Of a DNA stretch of 64,000 nucleotides, positions 34,284-45,600 are shown piece by piece. Source of the stretch: Termitomyces sp. T153 (Eukaryota; Basidiomycota; Agaricomycetes; Agaricales; Lyophyllaceae); NCBI GenBank assembly GCA_018296165.2, contig JACKQL020000057.1:268344-332343 (forward strand). The letters run 5' to 3'. Within the stretch, counting starts at the first letter, position 1. The number at the start of each line of letters is the position of its first letter. The notes under the pieces were generated by a model, which was given only the letters and a program-made list of their open reading frames with translations, was not told where the DNA came from and did not search any database. The position numbers were made by a program, and so were the translations under genes.

Positions 34284-37024
34284 TTAACCAGACAGCGACC
34301 AATGGCCACCATTTGATGACAACGACTGTTGATGCGATGACGGGACGAAAGTATGACCGGTGGATGACAATGGCACCGGCCCTGAATGTTCATTCTTTTG
34401 AAATAGGGTTTGGTGTGAAAATGGGTACAGTGGCACTCCCACCTCCAAAGGCTGTTTGTGTGCAGTCATACGTACAATTTCACGCATCAGTCCTTGCAGA
34501 AGCCTCTCCTGCCGCACTAGAAAAAATTTACATAGATTGACAATCCGTGGAGCAATGCAGAATGGCTTACCCCCAATAGGAGACCGATGACCATACTCCA
34601 TCATCGCGAACCTAAAGTCCCTCAGCACTCGTTAGGTCGAGACATATAATTGATTACAAACCGTAACACGTTGATGTCGCCCCAAACCGCTGATTCACGT
34701 TCAGTATCGCCTAATTCTATGAAGTACTTGCATAACTGTATCTGGACGACAGCAGCAAGATACCAGCATATCTGATGGTAGATCTCCAGTTCACGCTGCC
34801 ACACGAGAACCGGCCAAGCAACTCACTGTGACAAACGGATGCAAGCGGGAAATATCCAGAGATGTTGCTGACAGCGCGTAGTATGCACTGAGAATGCGCC
34901 GCGCCGCATCGACACACCGTTTGGTGGACACCGACTGCGGATTCGTAAAGTCAATATAAGGGTTATGAAGTGTTATTGTTGCACTGTGACATCCATCAAG
35001 ACGACCTTCAGAACAGGCTAATTCAAACTCACGCATGAGGAATAATGTGAACCATATAAAGGTCCGTGTCCAGTCTCGTACCCTCGGGTGCATCAGTGAC
35101 ACCTAGGCCTGTATTATTCTTGAATATCTGTGGCAAACTCTGCAAGAAGTCGGAACTAATCAATTTATCTAGTTTCTCGAATCCCTCAAGGAAATAAGGA
35201 TTCTGGTTCTTGCTCGGCGCAGTAGGCGCACGTAAGTTGCCCCGAACGTTGAAGTCAGTGACGCGCCCAAAAAGCATGACTGCTTTGATGAGAAGCAGGA
35301 AAGAATCCGTGTACTGTGGTGAATGTCGCGTGAACAAATCCGGGGTGGAGATATCCTGTGGATTGCTGGGTATAGCAGCCTATGAACGCTCTCAAATCAA
35401 CCCAATTTATTGCAAGTTGAATCGAGTGCAACTGACCTCAGATTCAAAATCCTGTATCCGCAAAGGTAGTTCAGTACCAAGGTCTCGCTCATCTATAGCA
35501 TGAATCCAGCCGCCAACAGAAGCAATACGATCAAATAGGATGGTCATCCACCACGTCCGACGCCTCGACTCTAAATCACGTAGGTCTTTTGGAGGCGGCA
35601 AGTACGCACCAGGAGAGTTATTTCCATGAGTAGAGAAGGTACCAGGATAGTTGAGTCGGAGTGGCACAGCAACTCGTGTTTGAAAAGCAGCAAAAATCCA
35701 GACCTCCACCCAACGGCCTTCTTGATAAAAATACCAGGAAAGAAGGATGCATGCTTGCATGACGAAAAAAATGTCTTCCCCACTTGCCATTGTTTTGTCA
35801 ATATACTGTCGAGTTTTGTTCGCATGAAATTCGGCAAATTGATCACGTCGACTACCGTCAGGGAGCGTGATGACATTCTGAGGCGACCAGCGAGAAGCTG
35901 ATGCACACTAAGACGCGTTAGTACAATACGGCTTACGACATGAAAGACCACTCAACTATAGCGTGCAGAATGGCAGAATGGGGGAATCCTGGATCTTTAG
36001 GAGGAAGGCGCATGGACGCAAGGAAAGATGATCGATGCAAAATCCTGGATCCACAGGGGTCACATTTAAAGAAGACGTCGATACTGAAGCAGACTCGTGA
36101 GCACGTCGTTGTGAAAGAACCGAAAAGATACTTGCTAGTGATTCAAAGTAGTAAGATCCGGAAGGTCAGAATTCCAACCCGGGAACAATAGATCGATAAA
36201 GTGATTTGAAGTGTCCTGCCCATTCGTGGAATTGTTCATTAGATTTTCAGAAGTTCTACTTTGGACGCGGAAGGGTTGTTCAGGACTGCTGGGCGCAACG
36301 GTGTTCATCATGGACAACGATACATGAGGTAGGGATATTCCTCTAATGTCAGATATTGGTCGAGAGGACGTAGAGGCAGGCGACGTCGTGTCTGGGTACA
36401 ACAAATTGGGAGACTGATGAGAGGATACGGAACTGAACCTCATCTCATGCTCATATAGACGAGATTTCAAATGAGCTGTAAAAGACATTAAAAACAACAG
36501 ATGAGAAGATACAGATACATACATATCTGGTCCTCGAGTTGCTTGATTTTTTCCAATGGATCAACATCAGGAGCGAGCGTCAATCCCTCAACGGGGTCGT
36601 ACGAGCAAGATGGTTCTGTAGGATGTCTAAGTCCAAACAAGATCAACATCCTACAAGTGTATAGAGACAGTAGGCCTGGCTTACGCATATCCCACTGGTG
36701 CAGGGACACTAATCAAATTCTGCCAAGTTCTAGGAACCGTTGAACTCCAGTCAAAAGACGCTTCAGCAGCACAATGAGATCTCACCTCACGCAGGTACCA
36801 CAATGCGGCCGAGCAGCATCACATTTCTGTCAAGGCAGATTACACAATTGTATGTACTATAATGACGTTAGTAACATACTAGCTTCTTTTTGCGACAAGA
36901 ACGGCACGCCTGCACAATTTTAAAGCCAAGTCAAAACGGTCAGTTTCGATATGGTACAAACCTGATTCCGTCGAAGCGCTGGCCGGCTGGAAGATGGAGT
37001 AGCAGCGCTGGGGGTCCTCGGCAT
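34284..37024 (-). CDS. Zn2Cys6 fungal transcription factor with Fungal_trans domain
   Basis: The start at 37024 gives MPRTPSAATPSSSRPALRRN followed, after a short intron, by the binuclear zinc cluster CRSCRKKK...CDAARPHCGTC. The cluster itself is split by an intron between the KKL and KC residues (about 36840-36885). A coiled-coil-like dimer element (LEKIKQLEDQ) and a Ser-rich linker follow. Then comes the middle homology region: HFIDLLFPGWNSDLP, ARSRWSP-type, ESRRRTWWMTILFDRIAS and GWIHAIDERDLGTELPL. C-terminal helices include KRCVDAARRILSAYYAL and AAVVQIQLCKYFIELGD. At least eight introns are needed; not all limits are fixed. The target genes are unknown. It ends 110 bp from the convergent membrane-protein gene. 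Confidence 0.85.
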
Positions 37025-38100
37025 AGGCAATGAAACTCGGAAAAGGACCGAAGCAGGGGTAATAAAGAATCAAAAGTTGGAAATACAGGTGTTCTCGGAG
37101 ATGGAATTGAGACAATACCCTGCCGACACGGTCGGCGTCGGGCACAGCAGTAATTTTAAGACTATAAATATGTTCTCTCTGCTGCACGTGGCTCATTCTT
37201 CAATAAACATCATCAGGGAATCGACAGGGCTCAGACAAGACTTGCAATTCCTTGTATTGAGACCAATATATATATAAGATATGAATCAGAAGGGAGCATA
37301 CAATTGATTATATATAATGGTAGCTATTATGAATTCTGCCATTCCTTATAGAATCATACGGTCGTGGAGCAGACCAATCAGACTTGGTGACATCGAGCAG
37401 AGGCGTCCAACTTATTGACATGAATCTGTTGGTTAATTCGAGGCGATCGCTGATTACGCGAGGCGGCCTTGTGACCTTTCGAGAAGAAGACTAATTTCTT
37501 GAGTCCGTAAGTTTTCGAGCTGACCCCCCATACTGGTACATGTCTTTTGAGCAGCTTTTGAGAGTCGGGGACTGGCGCCTGCCGCCGCTCCAGTATCAGT
37601 AAGTGTGTAAATATAAAGTGTGCATAAGTAACTCACCTTTAGTCCCGGAAAAATGACTGAGGGTGCTGTCTACAGTAGTCTACAGTGGTCCGAATACATG
37701 GAGAAAGAGACCTCGGGAAGCTCCTGCAAAAACTTGTCTGGAAGTTCCCAAAAGCTGACCTCAAATCCGCAATCTTCCAGGGCCTTGAATCCGCAATAAC
37801 GGACAACATATGGCCTAAAAAGGTAATTCTCATTTTTCTTCGATTTTTCTTCGTGTTCTTCTGAGCAACGGCATTTTCATATACACTAAAAGCTATGTAC
37901 TATTATCTATTTAGAAATCTTTCCACCAGAATTCAAATTTTTAGGATGGGTGCCTTGGCAATAATTGATCTCAGCTCATGAGAACCTTGTGTGTTTTTGC
38001 CTTGTCTGGCATGTTGGCAAGTGTTTAGGTGAGGAATATTGAGTTCAACAAGTTTACGAGGCTATGTTCCATACATGTATTTCTTATTGATAAAAGTTCA
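37025..38100. other. Transition from gene island to transposon debris, no gene recognised
   Basis: AT-rich sequence with only short ORFs. The first 250 bp are the presumed promoter of the transcription factor. From about 37840 the composition becomes CpG-poor and repeat-like, matching the mobile-element side. A segment at 38097-38135 (GACAATGAATTTTTATGATC...) recurs in similar form near 40228. Confidence 0.45.
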
Positions 38101-38105
38101 GGACA

Positions 38106-38942
38106 ATGAATTTTTATGATCAAAATGGCCAAAGCTCATGCAGCTTGGTTGGTGCTGGAAATAACCTTGAGCCTGGAGAAACAGTACAACTTCCAGAAAC
38201 CATGATCTGTGATGACAATTCTGTCACTGGATTGATCTCTTCCACTTATCCTCATATTGATCACCAGCAAGATGATCAATATTACCTGGACCATACCATT
38301 CTTTCTGGCAAGAACTCTGATGTAGAAGATGTCAACTCTGAAGTTCTGCAGAAATGTCTAGGAGAAGAGAAAATTCTGCAGAGTGCAGACTCTATCATAT
38401 CTGATGATGAGAATCCTAATGGCCTTGGATTGTATCCAATGGAATACCTCAACTCTCTTAGAGCTAGCAGTTTGCCTTTGGCTAAATTGGCTCTCAAGAT
38501 TGGTGTTCCTATCATGCTGCTCAGAAATCTGGATACAGCTAAAGGACTTTGCAATGGGACAACAATGATTGTCACTCACATCAGCACCAGAGTTTTCAGA
38601 TGTAGGATCATCAGTGGAGATGCCAAGTTTGCAGGATCAATTGTTTTGATTCCAAGAATCAACATGGATGTGTCTGAAGAGGATTTGCCAATTCCATTGT
38701 GCAGGAGACAATTCCCAGTTTGATTGGCCTTTGCCATGACTATCAACAAGTCTCAGGGTCAATCAGTCAAGCATGTTGGATTGGACCTTCGATCAGGAGT
38801 TTTTTCACATGGCCAACTTTATGTTGCACTCTCTCAGTGCACATCAGGAGATTGTATCAAAGTCATCTTGGACCCAGAAAACACATCAAGAAAGACTGCA
38901 AATATTGTCTATCAGGAAATCTTGAATGGTTTACAAATGTAA
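38106..38942 (+). pseudogene. Helitron PIF1-like helicase, C-terminal part, one nonsense codon
   Basis: The frame encodes the end of a Helitron-type helicase: PMEYLNSLRASSLPLAKLAL, GVPIMLLRNLDTAKGLCNGT, IPRINMD, LCRRQFPV, then an in-frame TGA at 38721-38723, then the strongly conserved [19 protein letters not shown] (motif VI), and [14 protein letters not shown]. The TGA replaces what is normally an Arg position, consistent with CGA to TGA. The N-terminal Rep domain and the Walker A motif are absent upstream. The helicase unwinds DNA for rolling-circle transposition in intact elements; this copy is dead. Confidence 0.88.
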
Positions 38943-39235
38943 GTGTGAGTTTTGTTGGATTCAAGCAAGAAATTGCTAACTTCTATGAACTTCAGCACCT
39001 AATGTCTATAGCTGGACCATGTAGTATAGATATTCCTCATGGTTTACAAATGTAAGTGTGACAGTTTAAATAATTGGTTGGTTAGTACTAACTTTTATAA
39101 TTTTCAGCATCTCTAATATATACCAGTGGACATTGTAGTATTTTGTTAATAATGTAATATAGATACATGATTGGTTCATACATGAAATCTCAGTGTATTG
39201 AATTGTAAGAGAAAGCAACACTTGGGCAACAAAAT

Positions 39236-39866
39236 ACAAAGACCTAGCCAAACAAAATGAGGTTGGGTCTGGGACTTAGCATTGAGTTTGAAATACAAAG
39301 ACCTAACTGAACAAAGTGAGGTTGGGTCTGGGACTTAGCATTGAGTTAGAAATACAAGGACCTAACCGAATGAAGTGAGGTTGGGTCTGGGATGAAGCAA
39401 GAGCTACAGGCCCATGCCAAAGGCATGGACCATATCTATAGTATATGTGAAGACTCCTGGGAAAGTGGCTGTGCACCTATTATATGCAATGATGAACCTT
39501 AAGGTCTGGGACTTAGCATTGAGTTGACAAAATACAAAGACCTAACCAAATGAAGTGAGGTTGTGTCTGGGACTTAGAATTGAGTTTGAAATACAAAGAC
39601 CTAACTGAATGAAGTGAGGTTGGATCTGGGACTTAGCATTGAGTTTGAAATACAAGGACCTAACTGAACAAAGTGAGGTTGGGTCTGGGAATTAGCATTA
39701 AGTTTGAAATACAAAGACCTAACTAAATGAAGTGAAGTTGGGTCTGGGATTTAGCATCAAGTTTGAAATATAAGGATCTAACCAAATGAAGTGAGGTTGG
39801 GTTTGGGACTTAGGATTAAGTTTGAAATACAAGGACCTAACCAAACAAAGTGAGGGTGGGTCTGGA
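39236..39866 (+). repeat. Array of ~58-bp hairpin repeats (about 10 units), Helitron-associated
   Basis: Each unit contains AGACCTAACC(G/A)AA...GTGAGGTTGGGTCT, whose ends AGACCTAACC and GGTTGGGTCT can pair (one G-T), followed by GGGACTTAGCATTGAGTTTG and AAATACA. Units recur about every 57-60 bp, interrupted once by the larger stem-loop block at 39393-39480. The same repeat reappears at 41320-41455, 60221-60440 and 61888-62081, always next to Helitron-related sequence. Confidence 0.85.
39393..39480 (+). repeat. Stem-loop block (copy a)
   Basis: GAAGCAAGAGCTACAGG followed by the stem CCCATGCC/GGCATGG with an AAA loop, then CTCCTGGGAAAGTGGCTGTG. This is the shared end block of the hairpin arrays (see copies b, c and d). 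Confidence 0.75.
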
Positions 39867-39956
39867 ATGAAGCAAGTGCTACAGGCCCATGCCTTTGGCA
39901 TGGGGCATAGCTTGTCTTCTATATAACATGGGACAACTCCTGGGAAAGTGGCTGTG
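39866..39956 (+). repeat. Stem-loop block (copy b)
   Basis: GAAGCAAGTGCTACAGG, stem CCCATGCC/GGCATGGGG with a TTT loop, then ACAACTCCTGGGAAAGTGGCTGTG. It ends the array that starts at 39236. Confidence 0.75.
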
Positions 39957-41319
39957 CCTATGCAACAACTTTTCTGCTTAGTAAGGCTGACCAAGAACCT
40001 TCCTTTTTGGGTAACTTGGCTGTTTTTCACACTTTGAATGGGGAAAAAAATGGCATAACAGACAGCTTTGGTTGATAGCATGAATCTATTGTTTTTTGAG
40101 CCATTAAGATTGATATTTCAGACAATTTTCAGCCTTTTTCAGGCATGATGTATGTGAAATGTACTGTCTTTTAATGTACCTCTTCAAACAACACTTCTGG
40201 CTGTTCTTTGGGAAAGAGAGAAAGTCCAGAACAATGAAATTCATGATCAAAAATGGCCAAAGAAGTGGTACAAGGTGTTTCTCTGACTCTTAAAAGCTTC
40301 TACTCATTCTTCATTCAATTGTAAAATCAAATTATCAACCAAACAAAGTGAGGCTATACTTGGACTGTGGCTGATTGCTGGCTTTCTGATTTCAAGGTGT
40401 GTGTTCAGACTTGAAAGTGTGTATTCTTATAACAGTAATCAGTTCTTATACTTAGAGTCAACTTACTCCTGATCATCTCCAACCTTTCCTGCTCTCAATA
40501 GATATTTGACTACATTATGATAGCCTCTGAACAAGGATGGTGGGTTGAATTTATTATGCTAATGGAACTATTGGTGGAGACAGCATAAAAGATTGTTTTG
40601 AGATAAAGAAAGCTTCAGAAGGTAGTATTAATATAGATTGTGTAAAGTTGATAGTTCTCTGTTAAGAGACTGGAACAGGAGGTCTACTATGACATATATG
40701 TATGTTCTGATAAGTTGGATTACTGATAGCTGTAGGCTAGCTTCTGTTTCTGAGGATCCACAGGCTTTCTGATTTGAAAGTGTATGGTTTGTAATTAAAT
40801 GATTGTATGTCAGATATATTGAGTTGAAGAAAACAGAGGTGTGATGTGTAATAAACCTTGATTAGATAGAGTATTGGAAAGGGATTTTGAACAAGAATCA
40901 AATCAAAGGTCTAATTGCTAAGTATCAGTACCATGTAGTGATACCATAAATGAGATCATAGATATCTCATTATTCAGGCTACTTTCCCTGATTTCTTTCT
41001 CTTTAGTATATTTTGGTGTTAGAAAATTATCAAACATGCTCTTCAATAAAGTGTATGAGTAAAAAGAGGACAGAAGATGGAGGAGACTTTGATTGATCAA
41101 TGTTTCTAAATTTTCAAGTATGTTCAAGATGATGATGATTTATTGAATGATAATCACTTGGAAGAGTTGGAATATTAAGAACCTAATTAAGTTAAGTAAA
41201 GTTTGATCTGGATTTCAGCATTATGTTAAAGACTTATATCTACTGACATTGACAATAACAGGACTATTAACACATCAATTGAAAAAAGAAAGACCAAAGT
41301 CAGCATAGTGAAAGAGATG
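39957..41319 (+). other. Decayed Helitron leader and unassigned AT-rich sequence
   Basis: Right after the stem-loop block there is a leader with a GTAACTTGGCTGTTTTTCACACTTTGAA motif related to TTGGCTGTTTTTGGCC at 62260. The rest has no ORF with recognised content. Position 40228-40262 repeats the sequence that also precedes the helicase fragment (CAGAACAATGAAATTCATG). Confidence 0.45.
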
Positions 41320-41455
41320 AGGTTTGAGGTTGGGTCTGGGACTCAGCATTGAGTTGACAAAATACAAAGACCTAACTGAACATAGTGAGGTTGGGTCTGG
41401 GATAAAGCAAGAGCTATAGGCCCATGCCTTGAATTAACTAATACAAAGACCTAAC
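41320..41455 (+). repeat. Hairpin-repeat array, left part split by the LTR block
   Basis: Two units of the ~58-bp hairpin repeat and a truncated stem-loop block (GCAAGAGCTATAGGCCCATGCC), ending in AATACAAAGACCTAAC. The last five bases CTAAC (41451-41455) are the left target duplication of the LTR block. The array continues at 60221 with CTAACCAAACAAAGTGAGG. Confidence 0.85.
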
Positions 41456-42616
41456 TGTCACAACCCATTCCCTGAAGCCCTGTACATTGCCCAACAAACC
41501 CTCATCCCCCTGGAACCTCCCCTGATGCTTTATCGAACTTCCCCAGCACTCCACACCTACTCCGGCTAACTCTGACGCATTCTTGGCTAACTCCAACACA
41601 TTCTCGGCTAACTCTGACAGCCCCCTGGCCAACTCTGATGTCTTCCCCGCAGCTGCCAGCGCTTCCTCTGGACTTCCTGAGCCCCTGGAACCACTCCCCT
41701 GCCATGCCTGACCCCATTACACATCATCAACTTGACACCCTGGCTCCCCTGACTTACCCTGGGGTATCACAACAACCTTGGAATGGACCGTGTCACAATT
41801 GATCCCATCAACATATCAATGCAGCCTGCCCTCTGGTCATAACCAACACCTGTCGACTCTGTTGAGCTCTGCCAAGCCCCGCCACCACAGCCGACATCTC
41901 CAGAGCTCTTCAGTAGTCAGTATATAAGACATAGAGTAGCTTCTTGTACTCTAGTCTTGAGATTACCTACTTACCTGCCTTACCTGATGTGTTTCTGATT
42001 GTTTCTTCTCGTGTTTTGTGTTCCATGTCTTGTTTTCCTTATTCTCAGTCTCCCGGTCTTATCTTGTCTCTATTCCATTATTGTTTTGTTATTGTTCCAT
42101 GTCTCTGCCTGAATCTATTCTTGTTCTCATCTTGTCTTTGTCTCATTTTGTCTGACTCTGGCTCATCTTGTTTAATTCTGTCTATTGTGTTCCAGTCCTC
42201 TTGACCATAACATCCTCACAAACTCCGCAGTTACGATTACAAACCTCTGACACTCTTTACCAACCCTGGACCCTGCTACATGCTTGGCTCCAAACCCCAT
42301 CAATCCCTGTTGATCCCCCATTAGAACTCCAGCTCCACTCCTGTCATCTGCATAGCCTCTGCCTCCTCCACACCCACAATACTCACACATGGACTTATGC
42401 CTGAGCCCTGCCAAGCCCATCCCCTGTCTCCGCAACTCATCCTCTACTCCTCCAGACCTCCCTGGACTTGCTTGGATCAATCTCCACTAACTATCCTCAC
42501 AAGCCTCCAATGTTTGGAACACCTCTGAGTGCCTGGTTGTCAGTGCAGGGAATCACGTCTGCCTAGTAAGGACTCACCCAGTGTAGCTGAGCCCCCGGGG
42601 TCAGCAGAACCTGACA
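41456..42616 (+). mobile_element. LTR 1 (1161 bp) of the TGTCA...TGACA family
   Basis: Starts TGTCACAACCC and ends CAGAACCTGACA. It is preceded by CTAAC and has the same length (1161 bp) as the LTR at 59060-60220; by eye they differ at roughly 35 sites, nearly all transitions. The U3 contains a 21-bp tandem repeat (GGCTAACTCTGACGCATTCTT-type units, 41569-41640). A TATATAAGACATAGAG promoter lies near 41920. Confidence 0.9.
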
Positions 42617-45600
42617 TAATTTCAAGACTCTACCTTACCCCATTCATAATGCCCGCACGTGCCTTGCACACACATTTGCCAAACAATTCCGATGTCTATG
42701 GTTGACCCATGCTTGGAAACCCTTATGATTCATATGGCCCTGCCCAATTTGTCAAGGCACCCTGAGTTGCAGATCTGACACCAAGCATCCCTTCTGCTCT
42801 GGTTACACCCATACAACAGTTCTCTCCATGGACACCCTCCCCAACCCATGCCCAACCCTACACCACTCTTGACAACCACCCCCCACCCTTTCCATACCTT
42901 CTCTGCCAGCTCCACTTCCCCACAAAGACCGAACCTGGCATTACCAAGGCTTCACCTAGACCCTGGCAACAACTCGGTCCACTGCCTGGCAACTTCTCTG
43001 ACACCACACAACAGATCATCCAACTTTCACCCACAACCCTCTCTGAGAAAAGACCATCCTCCAAGCTAGCCCTGCCATCAATTGGAATCAAGCTCAACCC
43101 AGCATCCCCATCCACAATAAAGCAAGATTCCAAGACCGAGGCTACGCCCCAAATTATAGAAACCACTTCCAGGATCAGTTAGGACCCCCTGGCCAACTTG
43201 ACCATCACTTCTGCCCAACAAATGAAAGGAGCCTGATGCCTCTGACCTGACCCCAACAACCCTGGAACCCCCAAGCTTCTAGGCAATCAAGAAAGAAAGA
43301 GATATGCACCTCCACCCCAACCCTTGAAGCACTACCCCAAATTTAACAAGGAGAACCATGGCATCCTGACTCTTGATAAGGAACAGCTCCAGGGTCCCAC
43401 CCACTACTTCGACACCCCCCCATTCAATCCGGAACCTCTGACATTGAAGATCCTTGATGCCAACTCTCCTCACACACCATCAGACATGGACCCCGCCATC
43501 AGACTATGCCACCTCCCACAACAAGAACCCCCAGCATAGGAGTCATCCCGCCAGAACAAACTATAGGAAAGACGGCCCTATATGAAGTAGTTCTCCAGGG
43601 TACTCTAAATTTGCTGATCTGTTCACATAAGGGAGGGAGAAGCCCCACCATCATCCCAGAGACTGTTGATCAACCCACTCAAACGTCCTGATGATCCAAA
43701 GAGCATATGCTCCGACATTCATGGAGGACTTCCCTGCCAGGATCGACAACCCAAATAACCCTGCGCCAACTCGAAGCTGCTCTGATCCACCCCTCTGACC
43801 CACTCTGGATTCTAGCAACACAACTCCAGGGCCCCCACTTTGACTCCGACATCCAACCAAGGGGACCTATGACACCAGCTCAATACTCTGTACAACCCTG
43901 CCCCTATGCTGGAAGATGTCTATCAAGCGGGGACCACACCAATGGAGTACTCAGAAACAAACCCCATGCAAAGTAATCTCTCTGGAGTACCCTAAAAGTT
44001 GCTGATGCCTTCCTCAAGAAGCAAGCAGTGCTTCTCCCCATTGCCACCCACCCACATTTGCAACAACCTCTGGGCTGCTCCGGAGCACGAATGAAGAACT
44101 GCCCTGACCCTGCCATGACTCCTGGGGAGTCCCAAACCAATGCTTCCCCACAACCAACTTCTCTGCCGCCCTCCAACAATTGTGAACAACCATCTCCCCC
44201 CAAACGCAGCAGATATTTTGCACAAAGGGATGATGGCCAGACTCACCCAAAACCCCGGAAAACCACTAGACCAGCCCCCCCATCCAAGCTTGGCTCCAGG
44301 AGCCACCGCCACTCCTACATGACAACTCCACTGCTCAGTGAAAACCCCCACTCCAGAGCTCCCCCTCCGATTCACAACACAACCCCACCAACAAGTTAAG
44401 ACCCAACCCCAACCCCCGCATTGACCCTGGACCCCTGGTACTTGTGCTTGGAAAGGTGGACTGGCAAAATGCACCTTGGACCCCTTCCTCTGCCCTGCAC
44501 CACTCCCAAAGCCAACACAACCAACAAACCCCCCACTGAGTGACCCTTGTGTTGACTCTGGGACTGCTAACTTCTTCCCTGACAAAAGAACCACCGACCC
44601 CCAGAAGGAACAACCCATGGAACGAGCCCTGAAGCATCTTTGTTGGGGCGAGCCATTTCCCAACTGACCCCTGCACTGCCCCCACCCAAAGAAGCATCCA
44701 CCAATACAACCCCAATAGACCTCCAAACTCTAGGGAGTGTCAGAAATACATAAGAACCCTCTGTCTGTCTCTGGACTTACCCTTGATCAGAAAAGCAATG
44801 TCATGTAGATGACCTGGAACCTTCAAACTTTGACTCTGGACCCAAAGGAACTAGTTGGGACTGATCATCCCACACCCCACCCCCTTGTTGTTGACACTCC
44901 GGAGCACACCAAAGCACCACCTGAGCATGCCCGCCCATAGACACAATACTCTGGAGCATGACTTTGACCAGAACCAACACTCCAGAGTGCAGCAAAGCCT
45001 GATCCTGAGTGCCCTTCACCAAACACCATACTCCGGGGCACAACAAAACCCCACCATGCACAACCCCACCCAAACGTAAACCTCCGGGCACCCCCAACCA
45101 AGGAAACACCCTCACCCCAAGGGAGTACCTCTGCCTCCACGCTGACAAAACCCACAGAATAGATGGTATAGAAAACAACCCCCCACCAACTCACTCCGGG
45201 GGCTCCACCACTAAGCCGCTAGGGACTCCCTCCTCTGACCAACTATGCCCTGAGGACAAACCTCACCTCACTGCCCCCACCATCATTGAAAAGGACCTCT
45301 GCCACTCCACCACCCACATCAGCATGAAGGCCAGACTGCCGGAAGACCTCTGCCCCCCCTGCCAGCTGCACCAACAAAAGACCAAAGCCCCAACCACTCC
45401 AAACACACGTCAAAGACTTGGAAGTCCACCCCCTTGAACTAGCACAACAGATCTCCACCATGGACTGAAGAAAACCCTTACACCCTGGGTCCGAGACCCT
45501 AAGAATCAAACCCAGCAACGCCACCCAAAAACGCCATGGAACTCTGCTGGAAGACTCCCAACACCCCCACCGAGCCTTGGGAACTCTTCCTACAGTGCTC

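Noticed and set aside
37454..37833. Short minus ORFs before the Helitron region
   Set aside because: No domain, no codon bias, no splice support.
39236..39866. Regularly spaced repeats resembling a CRISPR array
   Set aside because: The parts between repeats are nearly the same in every unit, there are no unique spacers or cas genes, and the sequence is eukaryotic transposon debris.
43992..44726. Minus-strand Gly/Trp-rich ORF of 244 aa
   Set aside because: Low-complexity composition in a C-rich decayed region, with no motif and no homologous pattern.
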